64,000 nucleotides of DNA from JBGTFE01 sp036403235 (GTDB lineage Bacteria; Acidobacteriota; Blastocatellia; Pyrinomonadales; Pyrinomonadaceae), in the NCBI GenBank assembly GCA_036403235.1, contig DASWRI010000036.1, forward strand, positions 62,001 through 126,000. The letters run 5' to 3'. The position numbers and the translations under genes are program-made. The notes under the pieces were generated by a model. That model was not told the DNA's origin, did no database searches, and saw nothing but the letters and a program-made list of their open reading frames with translations. The stretch's first letter is position 1, and every line of letters starts with the position of its first letter. Positions 8,867 through 15,758 of the stretch are shown here, in pieces.

Positions 8867-10378
8867 GTGTTTATGAAAGCATTTCAAGAACAAAAAAGTA
8901 TTAAATTTACAAGCGTCTTACTGGCCGCCGCGCTGCTCGTCTTGAGCGGGTGCGGCTCTTTTACTCGCCAGGAAAACGCTTCCAACACGCAGCAGCAAAT
9001 ACCGCCCGCGCCGATTGTAGTCGACGGCGTGCGCACATCCTACGCCGACGTTGTCGAAAAAACGTCGCCGGCGGTAGTCAGAATCGACGCCGAACGAAAA
9101 TCTAAACAACAACCGCAGCAATTTCCCTTCGCCGACAATCCGTTTTTCAAAGATATGATTCCCCCGCAGATGAAACAGCAGCAGCGCCCGCAAATCGAAC
9201 GCGGTCTCGGCTCGGGCGTCGTCATCAGCGCCGACGGAACGGTTTTAACCAATCATCACGTCATCGACGGAGCCGATAAAATCACGGTTACGCTCGACAA
9301 CAACAAGATTTACGACGCCAAAATCGTCGGGTCGGACGCGCCGTCCGACCTTGCGGTTTTAAAAATCGAAGCCGAAAATCTGCCTTTCCTCAGTCTCGGA
9401 AATTCCGACGGCGTGCGCATCGGCGATATCGTTCTGGCCATCGGCAACCCGCTCGGAATCGGCAAAACCGTCACCGCCGGAATCATCTCGGCGAAAGGCC
9501 GCCGGACGGGACTGAGCGACGGCAGCTTTGAAGATTTTCTGCAAACGGACGCGCCGATTAATCGCGGAAATTCCGGCGGCGCGCTCGTCAATCTGGCGGG
9601 CGAGCTAATCGGCATCAACTCGCAGATTATTTCCGATTCGGGCGGCGGCGGAAACATCGGCATCGGTTTTTCGATTCCGTCGAATATGGCGAAATCCGTG
9701 ATGGAACAGCTTCTCAAAGACGGCAAAGTTCATCGCGGAATGCTCGGCGTAAACATCCAGAACATAACCGAAGAAGTCGCCAAAAGCCTTGATTTGAAAG
9801 ATGTTAAAGGCGTCATCGTGAGCAATGTCAAAACGGGCAGTTCGGCCGACAAAGCCGGAATCAAGCGCGGCGATATCATCACGGCGATAAACGGCGAAGC
9901 CATCGAGGACAGCAACGTTCTGCGCAACAAAGTTGCCGGAAGCGCGCCCGGAACGGACATTAAAGTCTCCGTTCTGCGCGACGGAAAGCAGGCAGATTTT
10001 ACCGCCAAGCTTGACGAATTTAACCTTGAAGGCGCAAAAAGTGAAAAGCCCGGCCAGGATAATGAAGAAAGTCCCGGAAGCCAGAAGGAAAGCGGAAAAC
10101 TCGGATTGAATCTTCAGCCCGTTACGCCGCAAATCGCCAAACAGCTCGATTTGCCCTCGGACACGGAAGGCCTTGTCGTGATGGATGTCGACCCCGAAGG
10201 CGCTTCGGCCGAAGAAGGAATCGCGCAGGGCGATGTGATTCTGGAAATCAACCGCCAGCCGGTCAAAACTCTCGACGACGTCTCGGCGGCGCTCGATAAA
10301 TCCGGCAATCGGCCTGTTCTCCTGCTGGTTACACGCAAAGGCTCGACCGTCTATCTGACCGTCACGCCGAAGCAGTAA
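8867..10378 (+). CDS. HtrA/DegP-family serine protease, lipoprotein
   Basis: Periplasmic trypsin-like protease and chaperone for damaged envelope proteins. 503 residues from GTG 8867; ATG 8873 is equally possible. The lipobox LVLSGC is in the signal peptide, so it is probably membrane-anchored. The catalytic triad is His in NHHVID (about 129), Asp in SDLAVLK (about 161) and Ser in RGNSGGAL (about 235). Two PDZ domains follow (about 280-375 and 415-500), separated by a charged, proline- and glutamate-rich linker. Followed by a strong terminator. Confidence 0.95.
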   Translation: MFMKAFQEQKSIKFTSVLLAAALLVLSGCGSFTRQENASNTQQQIPPAPIVVDGVRTSYADVVEKTSPAVVRIDAERKSKQQPQQFPFADNPFFKDMIPPQMKQQQRPQIERGLGSGVVISADGTVLTNHHVIDGADKITVTLDNNKIYDAKIVGSDAPSDLAVLKIEAENLPFLSLGNSDGVRIGDIVLAIGNPLGIGKTVTAGIISAKGRRTGLSDGSFEDFLQTDAPINRGNSGGALVNLAGELIGINSQIISDSGGGGNIGIGFSIPSNMAKSVMEQLLKDGKVHRGMLGVNIQNITEEVAKSLDLKDVKGVIVSNVKTGSSADKAGIKRGDIITAINGEAIEDSNVLRNKVAGSAPGTDIKVSVLRDGKQADFTAKLDEFNLEGAKSEKPGQDNEESPGSQKESGKLGLNLQPVTPQIAKQLDLPSDTEGLVVMDVDPEGASAEEGIAQGDVILEINRQPVKTLDDVSAALDKSGNRPVLLLVTRKGSTVYLTVTPKQ

Positions 10379-10399
10379 GCGGCTTTATAAATTAAAAAA

Positions 10400-10439
10400 A
10401 TCTGTGCGCGAATCGAATTCGATTCGCGCACAGATTTTT
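10400..10439 (+). terminator. Terminator after htrA
   Basis: Perfect stem of 17 bp (AATCTGTGCGCGAATCG and its complement) around an EcoRI-like AATT loop, followed by TTTTTG. Confidence 0.9.
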
Positions 10440-10492
10440 GTTTTAAAAATTTCGCTTGGAAATAAATTCGAAACTATGATAAAAATGCGTCT

Positions 10493-11011
10493 ATGTGGAA
10501 CAAAGTGTATCTGATTGCCCTTGCGGTTTTTCTTCTGTTGATGTCGATTTTGACATATATCGCCCGGAGCTGGCTCGGAAGCATCACAGACCCGCGAAAC
10601 GTCATTTCAAACTACGAATATTACGCCAAAATAAACGGAAATTTTTTATGGATTTCGGCGCTCATTCTGCTCATTCTGGCAAACGTCATTCTCTGGAAAA
10701 CCAGAAAAACATGGGCTTTCTGGACGACGCTTTTATACTTCGTCTTTTTTGTCGTTCTGCACACATTCTGGCTCGATAAATCGTTTCTCGAATACAAGCG
10801 CGGCAACAGCCTTCAACTAACCGGCTTTTCGCTGACCCCTTTTATCGGTGCTGTTTTCTGCGTCCTCGCCGCCGTTTTGATTTTCTTTAATCAATTGCTG
10901 GTTCTGAAAATGCGCGACAAAATGTTTCCGCCCGCGCTGCCCGTCGAAGATTTGCCCGGAGATTTGCCTGAAGAATCGCCGGAAGAAGAAAAAAAGGAAG
11001 AATCCGAATAA
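10493..11011 (+). CDS. Hypothetical membrane protein, three or four spans
   Basis: 172 residues. Hydrophobic segments at about 5-25, 52-70, 76-96 and 115-138, then a cytoplasmic tail very rich in Pro and Glu (DLPGDLPEESPEEEKKEE). No family recognised. It stands alone between two terminators, so it is probably monocistronic. Confidence 0.75.
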   Translation: MWNKVYLIALAVFLLLMSILTYIARSWLGSITDPRNVISNYEYYAKINGNFLWISALILLILANVILWKTRKTWAFWTTLLYFVFFVVLHTFWLDKSFLEYKRGNSLQLTGFSLTPFIGAVFCVLAAVLIFFNQLLVLKMRDKMFPPALPVEDLPGDLPEESPEEEKKEESE

Positions 11012-11028
11012 ATTGATTTTTATAAAAT

Positions 11029-11069
11029 AAAAAAACGCCTTCGATTTTAAAAATCGAAGGCGTTTTTTT
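11029..11069. terminator. Bidirectional terminator
   Basis: AAAAACGCCTTCGATTTT and its complement with A and T tracts on both sides. It serves the rightward membrane protein gene and the leftward tRNA-Pro. Confidence 0.9.
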
Positions 11070-11074
11070 ATTTT

Positions 11075-11151
11075 TGGTCGGGACGACAGGATTTGAACTT
11101 GCGACCTCTTCCACCCCAAGGAAGCGCGCTACCAGGCTGCGCCACGTCCCG
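11075..11151 (-). tRNA. tRNA-Pro(GGG)
   Basis: Full cloverleaf on the minus strand: acceptor CGGGACG/CGTCCCG, anticodon loop TTGGGGT in a CTTCC/GGAAG stem, T-loop TTCAAAT, discriminator A and encoded CCA. Canonical in every arm, unlike several tRNAs of the array starting at 13439. Confidence 0.95.
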
Positions 11152-11198
11152 TCAAAACTGACCTTTTCAGATTAAAAATGATTTGCTTGAATGTCAAA

Positions 11199-11735
11199 TC
11201 AATATTTTCGCTGAAATGAATTTTGGTCTTCGCTTTTTCTCGTCTTCAGCATTTCGCGAAGTTCGAGCAGCTGCGCGGCGAGGCTGACCAGAGCTTCGCG
11301 CCGTTCCTCGTCAAGCTCGACCGGCTCGTGGTGCTCCGGTTCTTCGATTTCGCCGATTTCCTCGGTAAAATCTTCCGTCTCCGGTGCTTCTTCGATTGGA
11401 GCGGGAACGGGAATTTCCTTGATAAAAGCTTCCTTCGGAGGCGGCTCGGGATGGACGATTTTCAGGCGGCTCGATTCGCGCAGCTCGCCCTGCAGTTTTT
11501 TCTTAGCGCCCGCGATGGTATAAAGGTCGTCATAGAGAAGTTCCTTGATGCGCAGCGCGATTTCCACGTCTCGACGCCGGTAACTGCGTTGCCCCGAGCG
11601 ATTTTTTTGCGGCGAGAGCATCGGGAATTCAGTTTCCCAGTAGCGCAGAACGTGCGCCTGCACATCGACGATGTCGCAAACTTCGCCGATTTTAAAGAAT
11701 ATTTTTTCCGGTATAGAAACTGCTGCCTGTCCCAT
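11199..11735 (-). CDS. MerR-family transcriptional regulator
   Basis: 178 residues. The N-terminal winged helix FFKIGEVCDIVDVQAHVLRY, then ETEFPMLSPQKNRSGQRSYRR, matches the MerR family, specifically the short subgroup found beside tRNA or IHF genes in many bacteria. The C-terminal half is Pro/Glu-rich and ends in a short helix with LVSLAAQLLELREML. No effector-binding domain is evident. It lies upstream of tRNA-Pro on the same strand. Confidence 0.88.
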   Translation of the reverse strand: MGQAAVSIPEKIFFKIGEVCDIVDVQAHVLRYWETEFPMLSPQKNRSGQRSYRRRDVEIALRIKELLYDDLYTIAGAKKKLQGELRESSRLKIVHPEPPPKEAFIKEIPVPAPIEEAPETEDFTEEIGEIEEPEHHEPVELDEERREALVSLAAQLLELREMLKTRKSEDQNSFQRKY

Positions 11736-11821
11736 TTTGAGCCTCTTTTGTGTTAAAGTTTTGTGTAAAATCCGCCGCCGTTATTGTAAGGATTTAGAAA
11801 ATTTATGTCAATAGAATTTTT

Positions 11822-12814
11822 ATGAAGACCGAATTTGAGTTTATCACAAACTTGAAAAAAAAATCCGCAAAATTTTCCAAATCCGCCTCGCGCGGCAAAA
11901 TCGGCGACGACTGTGCCGTTTTGCCGAAAGATGCGAATACCGATTTGGTCATTACCGCAGATTTGTTAATCGAAGACGTCGATTTTCGTCTGACTTGGGC
12001 AAAGCCCGAATTTATCGGTTACAAAGCACTGGCGGTTTCGCTCTCGGACGTCGCCGCGATGGGCGCAAAACCTGTCTGGGCAATGGTTTCCATCGGCGTT
12101 CCGGAAAAGATTTGGAAGACCGATTTTGTCGAAAAATTTTACAGCGGATGGTTTCGTCTGGCTAAAAAATTCGATGTCGAGCTCGTCGGCGGCGACGTTT
12201 CAAAAACGCCTGACAAAATCGTTATCGATTCGATTGCGGCGGGCGAAATGCGAAAAAAAACGGCCGTTTTGCGTTCTGGCGCGCGTGTCGGGGATTTGAT
12301 TTTTGTGAGCGGAAATTTAGGCGGCGCGGCGGCCGGTTTAAGACTTTTGGAAAAGGGCGAAAGATTTGAAAAAAGCGCTAAAAATCCGATTCAAAATCTT
12401 CTCGTGCGCCAGTTAAAACCGAAGCCAAATGTCGAAATCGGACAATTTCTCGGCAGAAATCGAATTCCTTCGGCGATGATTGATTTGAGCGACGGACTTT
12501 CATCCGATTTGGCTCATATCTGCCGTGAAAGCAAAGTCGGCGCAAAAATTTTTGCCGACAAAATTCCTTTTGACAAAAACCTAAACGCCGTTTGCGAGGC
12601 TTTCGAAGAGAAATTGGAATTCGCCGCGAACGGCGGCGAAGATTTTGAGCTGCTTTTTACGGTCAATCCAAAATATTTTTTTAAGTTCAAAAACACGCTG
12701 AAAAGGCTCAAAATTTCTCTCATCGGAGAAGCAACCGCAAATATTGAAATAATTGAGCTTATCGACGGCGAAAAATCCCGCATTTTGCAGCCTGAAGGTT
12801 TTCGTCATTTTTAG
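11822..12814 (+). CDS. thiL: Thiamine-monophosphate kinase
   Basis: Phosphorylates thiamine monophosphate to the diphosphate cofactor. 330 residues, AIRS/PurM fold. Motifs: GDDCAVLP, ITADLLIEDVDF, the Mg-binding ALAVSLSDVAAMGA, VGGDVSKTP and IDLSDGLSSDL. The start at 11822 lies 86 bp from the divergent merR gene. Last gene before the tRNA leader region. Confidence 0.93.
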   Translation: MKTEFEFITNLKKKSAKFSKSASRGKIGDDCAVLPKDANTDLVITADLLIEDVDFRLTWAKPEFIGYKALAVSLSDVAAMGAKPVWAMVSIGVPEKIWKTDFVEKFYSGWFRLAKKFDVELVGGDVSKTPDKIVIDSIAAGEMRKKTAVLRSGARVGDLIFVSGNLGGAAAGLRLLEKGERFEKSAKNPIQNLLVRQLKPKPNVEIGQFLGRNRIPSAMIDLSDGLSSDLAHICRESKVGAKIFADKIPFDKNLNAVCEAFEEKLEFAANGGEDFELLFTVNPKYFFKFKNTLKRLKISLIGEATANIEIIELIDGEKSRILQPEGFRHF

Positions 12815-12853
12815 AAAATTTCAGCGCCCGCGAAAAATTTTTACAAAAAACTC

Positions 12854-12883
12854 TTGACAAGCGTTTTTAAATCGTGCTAAAAC
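12854..12883 (+). promoter_or_regulatory. Strong sigma-70-type promoter of the leader and tRNA array
   Basis: Perfect TTGACA at 12854-12859, an 18-bp spacer ending in an extended-minus-10 TGC, and TAAAAC at 12878-12883. It is the best promoter in this part of the window and points at the 54-codon leader ORF and the tRNA array. The start of transcription would be near 12890. Confidence 0.7.
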
Positions 12884-12932
12884 TTTCAACTGTTTGCTGA
12901 AAAGCGAACGAAATTTTTTAGGAGATAATTTT

Positions 12933-13097
12933 GTGATTCATATTTGGATACAGACAATTCAGAGAATGCTCAGCGAGGCCGCCGGAAATGAAATGCGGTT
13001 TAGCACGAGTTTATCTGTCGGTTTGTGCACGAGTTTTGAACATTCGAATTATCAACCGAAACCGGGCGCATTAGATCGCCTCGGCAGGAAGACTTAG
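12933..13097 (+). CDS. 54-residue leader peptide containing all 20 amino acids
   Basis: GTG start at 12933 with AGGAGA 8 bp upstream. The product opens VIHIWIQTIQRM and ends GALDRLGRKT. Counting residues, each of the 20 standard amino acids occurs at least once, including single Trp, Cys, Tyr and Asp. There is no signal peptide, membrane span or known domain. It ends 7 bp before a hairpin that competes with a downstream terminator (13104-13232), the geometry of a transcription attenuator. I infer a codon-sampling leader whose translation reports the supply of charged tRNAs to the array beyond. An ordinary small protein cannot be excluded. Confidence 0.6.
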   Translation: MIHIWIQTIQRMLSEAAGNEMRFSTSLSVGLCTSFEHSNYQPKPGALDRLGRKT

Positions 13098-13103
13098 AAA
13101 AGC

Positions 13104-13127
13104 GGGAGCGGCTTCGTTTCCGCTCCC
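13104..13127 (+). promoter_or_regulatory. Attenuator hairpin 1 (strands 1 and 2)
   Basis: GGGAGCGG at 13104 pairs with CCGCTCCC at 13120. Strand 2 could instead pair with AGGAGCGG at 13178, which would break the terminator. A ribosome halted at the leader stop codon (13095-13097) would cover strand 1. Confidence 0.6.
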
Positions 13128-13177
13128 AAAACATAAAAATTTAGCGGGCTTTTTGATTTAAAACCCGAAATTGTTTT

Positions 13178-13232
13178 AGGAGCGGTGACGCAAGTTTCTC
13201 TTGAGAGACTTAAAAGTTGCCGCTCCTTTTTA
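13178..13232 (+). terminator. Attenuator terminator (strands 3 and 4) before the tRNA array
   Basis: AGGAGCGG at 13178 pairs with CCGCTCCT at 13220, followed by TTTT. An inner partial stem lies around 13190-13218. The stem has the same sequence as hairpin 1, so 1:2 plus 3:4 and 2:3 are mutually exclusive folds. Between the two hairpins a smaller stem CGGG/CCCG is also possible (about 13138-13174). Confidence 0.65.
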
Positions 13233-13276
13233 CGTTTACAGGTTCTTTGACAATTGAAGCAATTTTTTGAAAGCAA

Positions 13277-13406
13277 AGGTGAAGGCAGGCTTTCGGAAGA
13301 TTGACGTCTTTTCAGCAACTTTGGCGAGTCCGCGAAAAACATCAATCTTGTCTGTCAAACGAGGGTCTTTGTGTGCCTTCGTGTGTCTTACGGTCTGCCT
13401 TCACCT
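13277..13406 (+). ncRNA. Long structured hairpin RNA, first element of the array
   Basis: Arms AGGTGAAGGCAGGC (13277-13290) and GTCTGCCTTCACCT (13393-13406) close a roughly 130-nt structure that contains an inner AAGATTGA/TCAATCTT stem. It is followed by GTTTTTAT. It shares the phrase CAAACGAGGG with the similar element at 16211. It is not a tRNA and lacks the UUGNC half of the Y-RNA motif. It could be a processing signal or an unclassified small RNA. Confidence 0.45.
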
Positions 13407-13438
13407 GTTTTTATAACAAATTTATCAAAATTTTTCAC

Positions 13439-13527
13439 GCACCGGCCGCCTTTCGGCAAAGGCAGGCAGTCTGTAAAACTGTCGCGTGTTACGCGCTTTG
13501 AAGGTTCGAATCCTTCCCGGTGCACCA
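13439..13527 (+). tRNA. tRNA-Tyr(GTA)
   Basis: Acceptor GCACCGG/CCGGTGC, anticodon loop CTGTAAA, long variable arm as in bacterial tRNA-Tyr, T-loop TTCGAAT, encoded CCA. First tRNA of a 23-gene array. Confidence 0.93.
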
Positions 13528-13564
13528 AAAAATTCGGATTTGAGATTTCAAATTTCAAATTTTC

Positions 13565-13640
13565 GTGAGCGAAACTCAAATGGCTGAGTGCCGGTCTTCC
13601 AAACCGGCTGCTGCGGGTTCGAATCCCGTCGCTCACTCCA
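13565..13640 (+). tRNA. tRNA-Gly(TCC)
   Basis: Acceptor GTGAGCG/CGCTCAC, anticodon loop CTTCCAA in a CCGGT/ACCGG stem, U73 and encoded CCA. Confidence 0.93.
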
Positions 13641-13731
13641 AATTAGTCTATTGCGAGTAGTCCGTCGTCATCCGGACATTTGAGTTTATATTCAATCGAC
13701 GATTGACAACGAGCAACGGACAAAATTCTAT

Positions 13732-13806
13732 AGGCGCATAGTTTAACGGCAAAACGCCCGGTCTCCAAAATCGAAATTCTCCGTTCAAATCGGAGTGCGC
13801 CTGCCA
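13732..13806 (+). tRNA. tRNA-Trp(CCA)
   Basis: Acceptor AGGCGCA/TGCGCCT, G73 as in bacterial tRNA-Trp, anticodon loop CTCCAAA, encoded CCA. One mismatch in the anticodon stem (CCGGT/ATCGA). Confidence 0.9.
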
Positions 13807-13872
13807 AATTTTTCTCCTGCCGGCGAAGAAAAACGTGATTTCTTCCGGCCTCACTCCTCACATTTTCCGAAC

Positions 13873-13958
13873 GGAAGGTAAGCCAAATCGGTATGGCAGC
13901 AGCCTTGAAAGCTGTCGCGAGCTTTCGCATGCGGGTTCGAGTCCTGTACCTTCCGCCA
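13873..13958 (+). tRNA. tRNA-Ser(TGA)
   Basis: Acceptor GGAAGGT/ACCTTCC, anticodon loop CTTGAAA, long class II variable arm, G73, encoded CCA. Confidence 0.93.
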
Positions 13959-13965
13959 ATTTTTC

Positions 13966-14043
13966 GGCTTCGTAGCTCAATGGAATCAGAGCGCAGGTCT
14001 ACGAAACCTGAGGTTGTGCGTTCAAGTCGCACCGAAGCCTCCA
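13966..14043 (+). tRNA. tRNA-Arg(ACG)
   Basis: Acceptor GGCTTCG/CGAAGCC, anticodon loop CTACGAA in CAGGT/ACCTG, encoded CCA. A34 needs inosine editing by TadA. It is the only Arg tRNA in the array. Confidence 0.93.
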
Positions 14044-14108
14044 GAAACAATTACGAATTACAATTTCACGCATTTGTAATTCGTAATTTGAAATTCGTAA
14101 TTAATTCT

Positions 14109-14183
14109 TTCGGAGTCGTCCAACTGGCAGGACGCCTGACTTTGAATCAGGAAACAGAGGTTCGAATCCTTTCTCCGAAACCA
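14109..14183 (+). tRNA. tRNA-Gln(TTG)
   Basis: Acceptor TTCGGAG/CTCCGAA, anticodon loop CTTTGAA in CCTGA/TCAGG, encoded CCA. Confidence 0.92.
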
Positions 14184-14194
14184 GTTTTTTTTAT

Positions 14195-14272
14195 TAGGGC
14201 GTTCCGCAGACGGCTATACGGGCTTGCCTTGGGAGCAAGTGTTCGCGAGTTCGAATCTCGCCGCCCTAACCA
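14195..14272 (+). tRNA. tRNA-Pro(TGG)
   Basis: Acceptor TAGGGCG/CGCCCTA, anticodon loop CTTGGGA in CTTGC/GCAAG, T-loop TTCGAAT, encoded CCA. The D arm is abnormal: only about three pairs (CCG/CGG) around a loop without the usual GG-containing consensus spacing. Confidence 0.88.
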
Positions 14273-14284
14273 ATTTTTTTTCGA

Positions 14285-14361
14285 GCCGACGTAGCCCAAA
14301 CGGAAGAGGCGCTTGTCTTAGAAACAAGTTGATGAGAGTTCGAATCTCTCCGTCGGTACCA
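14285..14361 (+). tRNA. tRNA-Leu(TAG), short variable arm
   Basis: Acceptor GCCGACG/CGTCGGT, anticodon loop CTTAGAA, D arm TAGCCCAAACGGAAGAGGC, A73, encoded CCA. The variable region is only five bases (TTGAT), whereas bacterial tRNA-Leu normally has a long arm. Confidence 0.85.
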
Positions 14362-14369
14362 AAATTTTC

Positions 14370-14443
14370 GGGCTGATGATGTAACGAGAGCATGAAAGCC
14401 TTGCAAGCTTTTCGCGAGGGTTTGAATCCCTTTCAGTCCACCA
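14370..14443 (+). tRNA. tRNA-Ala(TGC)
   Basis: Acceptor GGGCTGA/TCAGTCC, with the usual alanine identity pair G3-U70 present. Anticodon loop CTTGCAA, encoded CCA. The D arm is reduced. Confidence 0.88.
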
Positions 14444-14484
14444 ATTCGATTTTAGATTTTTGCATTAAATCTAAAAAATCGTTT

Positions 14485-14558
14485 GCCCGCGTAGCCCAAA
14501 CGGAAGAGGCGGCAGTTCCAAAAACTGTTCAGCGCAGGTTCGAATCCTGCCGTGGGCA
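14485..14558 (+). tRNA. tRNA, probably Leu(CAA), short variable arm, no CCA
   Basis: Acceptor GCCCGCG/CGTGGGC and the same D arm as the preceding tRNA-Leu. A five-pair anticodon stem GCAGT/ACTGT gives loop TCCAAAA and anticodon CAA, but with C instead of the invariant U33. A shifted loop would read CCA (Trp). The variable region is five bases. No CCA is encoded. Confidence 0.65.
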
Positions 14559-14570
14559 TTTAGCTTTTGC

Positions 14571-14644
14571 GCGCGTGTAGCCCAATTGGCAGAGGCGTTT
14601 GATTTAAGACCAAATCAGTGAGAGTTCAAATCTCTCCACGCGCA
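14571..14644 (+). tRNA. tRNA-Leu(TAA), short variable arm, no CCA
   Basis: Acceptor GCGCGTG/CACGCGC, anticodon loop TTTAAGA (last stem pair A-C mismatched), five-base variable region TCAGT, T-loop TTCAAAT, A73 and no encoded CCA. Same D-arm type as the other two Leu tRNAs. Confidence 0.82.
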
Positions 14645-14649
14645 AATTT

Positions 14650-14726
14650 GAGGACGAATGCAAAGCGGTCGCGCAGTTAGTCTTTCAAGCTGACAATAGC
14701 GGGTTCAAGTCCCGCCGTCCTTGCCA
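14650..14726 (+). tRNA. tRNA-Glu(TTC)
   Basis: Acceptor GAGGACG/CGTCCTT, anticodon loop CTTTCAA in a TTAGT/GCTGA stem with two G-U pairs, G73, encoded CCA. The D arm is unusual. Confidence 0.88.
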
Positions 14727-14766
14727 AAATAATTGAGGTTTCAAATCTGAAATTTCAAATTCATGT

Positions 14767-14843
14767 GCGGGTATAGCCAAGCGGACAAAGGCGACGGTCT
14801 GCAAAATCGTTAATCATCGGTTCAAATCCGATTACCCGCTCCA
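14767..14843 (+). tRNA. tRNA-Cys(GCA)
   Basis: Acceptor GCGGGTA/TACCCGC, anticodon loop CTGCAAA, U73 as expected for Cys, encoded CCA. Confidence 0.92.
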
Positions 14844-14855
14844 CATCTCAAAAAC

Positions 14856-14943
14856 GGAAAGATGGCGAAACGGTAGCCGCGATTGCCCGCTAAGCAATTG
14901 AGCAAAAAGTCTCTTGCGGGTTCAAGTCCCGCTCTTTCCGCCA
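14856..14943 (+). tRNA. tRNA-Ser(GCT)
   Basis: Acceptor GGAAAGA/TCTTTCC, anticodon loop CCGCTAA in ATTGC/GCAAT, long variable arm, G73, encoded CCA. Confidence 0.92.
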
Positions 14944-14948
14944 AATTC

Positions 14949-15014
14949 GGGCGAATGCCGCAAATGACTACATTGTCTCCAAAACGAACACGTCATTTCG
15001 ATTTCTTGTCGCCC
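14949..15014 (+). ncRNA. Y RNA, short form (copy 1, inside the tRNA array)
   Basis: The 5' strand GGGCGAATG and 3' strand TTGTCGCCC fit the published Ro-binding consensus as I recall it (GNCGAAN0-1G opposite UUGNC). An inner stem AAATGAC/GTCATTT closes a loop carrying the ACTACAT phrase found in every copy here (GAGTACAT in copy 4). 66 nt, followed by AAAATTTTTT. It lies between tRNA-Ser and tRNA-His and is nearly identical to the copy before rtcB (22002). It would be a ligand of the Ro60 homologue at 18299. Confidence 0.8.
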
Positions 15015-15026
15015 AAAATTTTTTCT

Positions 15027-15104
15027 GTGGATTGTAGCTTAAAGAGCAAAAGCTTCGCCCTGTGAAAGCGAAAGATGCGAGTGCAAATCTCGTCAATCCA
15101 CCCA
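15027..15104 (+). tRNA. tRNA-His(GTG)
   Basis: Encoded G-1 opposite C73 as in all tRNA-His. Acceptor TGGATTG/CAATCCA, anticodon loop CTGTGAA, encoded CCA. Confidence 0.9.
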
Positions 15105-15177
15105 AACGATTTTAGATTTTTGATTGCCGGTTTTCGATTTAATTCCGCAATCCGCACTCGGAAATCCGCACTTACGA

Positions 15178-15253
15178 GGGACTGTGGCAGAAAGGTTTAT
15201 GCGCTTGGTTGTCGACCAGGACGATGACGGTTCGAGTCCGTTCGGTCCCGCCA
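15178..15253 (+). tRNA. tRNA-Asp(GTC)
   Basis: Acceptor GGGACTG/CGGTCCC, anticodon loop TTGTCGA in CTTGG/CCAGG, G73, encoded CCA. Confidence 0.92.
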
Positions 15254-15282
15254 AAAATTTATTTTATCCGGAGGAAAAAACT

Positions 15283-15327
15283 ATGTTTGATTGTACGTTT
15301 ACGGAGGAAGAAGCAATGAAACTGTGA
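15283..15327 (+). CDS. Possible 14-residue peptide MFDCTFTEEEAMKL
   Basis: ATG at 15283 with a good ribosome site (CCGGAGG, 8 bp upstream), stop at 15325-15327. It lies between tRNA-Asp and the 114-residue ORF. Too short for homology. It may be an upstream peptide controlling the next ORF. Confidence 0.3.
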   Translation: MFDCTFTEEEAMKL

Positions 15328-15413
15328 ATCTTTAATTTTTCATAGACGTTTTGAAACGGCGCTTAAATTTCACTTCAGCAAATTTCAAAATATCTAAAAC
15401 AAAAAGGAAAAAC

Positions 15414-15758
15414 ATGTCAATAAAATATCACGTTCGCAAACGTCTTTTTCTCAACCGGGATAAATATATGTCGGCATACATAATCGGGATTGTCGAAGAC
15501 ACAAGCGAATATTCCAACGATGAAAACGGCTGGAAAAACGGAACAATCGAATTAAAACTGTCTGATTGCTATCGCAACATCTCATTCGATTTTTCGATGA
15601 ACGACGCTGACGACCGCGCCGACGCGCTTTATAAAATCCGTCGCATCGAGGAAGTTGTCAGCGCCGTCATGGAAGCAATCGAAAAAGAGGTCGAATCAAT
15701 CAACCGGAGGCGTTCTCAGAAATGTAAAAAACCAAAAACAAAAGCAGCGGCTGGATAG
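15414..15758 (+). CDS. Hypothetical 114-residue protein embedded in the tRNA array
   Basis: ATG 15414 with AAAAGGAAA upstream. The start matches the beginning of a compact domain (MSIKYHVRKRLFLNRDKYMS) followed by alternating strands, a helix at about 65-95 (RIEEVVSAVMEAIEKEVES) and a basic tail RRRSQKCKKPKTK that could bind RNA. No family recognised. Its stop codon TAG lies inside tRNA-Phe (15756-15758 are positions 8-10 of the tRNA), so mRNA and tRNA cannot both be intact from one transcript. Its location in the array suggests a related role, but function is unknown. Confidence 0.65.
   Translation: MSIKYHVRKRLFLNRDKYMSAYIIGIVEDTSEYSNDENGWKNGTIELKLSDCYRNISFDFSMNDADDRADALYKIRRIEEVVSAVMEAIEKEVESINRRRSQKCKKPKTKAAAG

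Noticed and set aside
13247..13275. Second sigma-70 promoter (TTGACA at 13247) directly before the array
   Set aside because: No acceptable minus-10 hexamer lies 16-18 bp downstream (AAAGCA at best). It may still contribute, but I cannot support it.
13277..13406. A sixth Y RNA, because the arm begins GGTGAAGGC
   Set aside because: The 3' arm is fully complementary and lacks the UUGNC half of the Ro-binding site as well as ACTACAT.
13643..14050. Minus-strand ORF of 135 codons across the Trp, Ser and Arg tRNAs
   Set aside because: Covers three tRNA genes in antisense and has no protein features.
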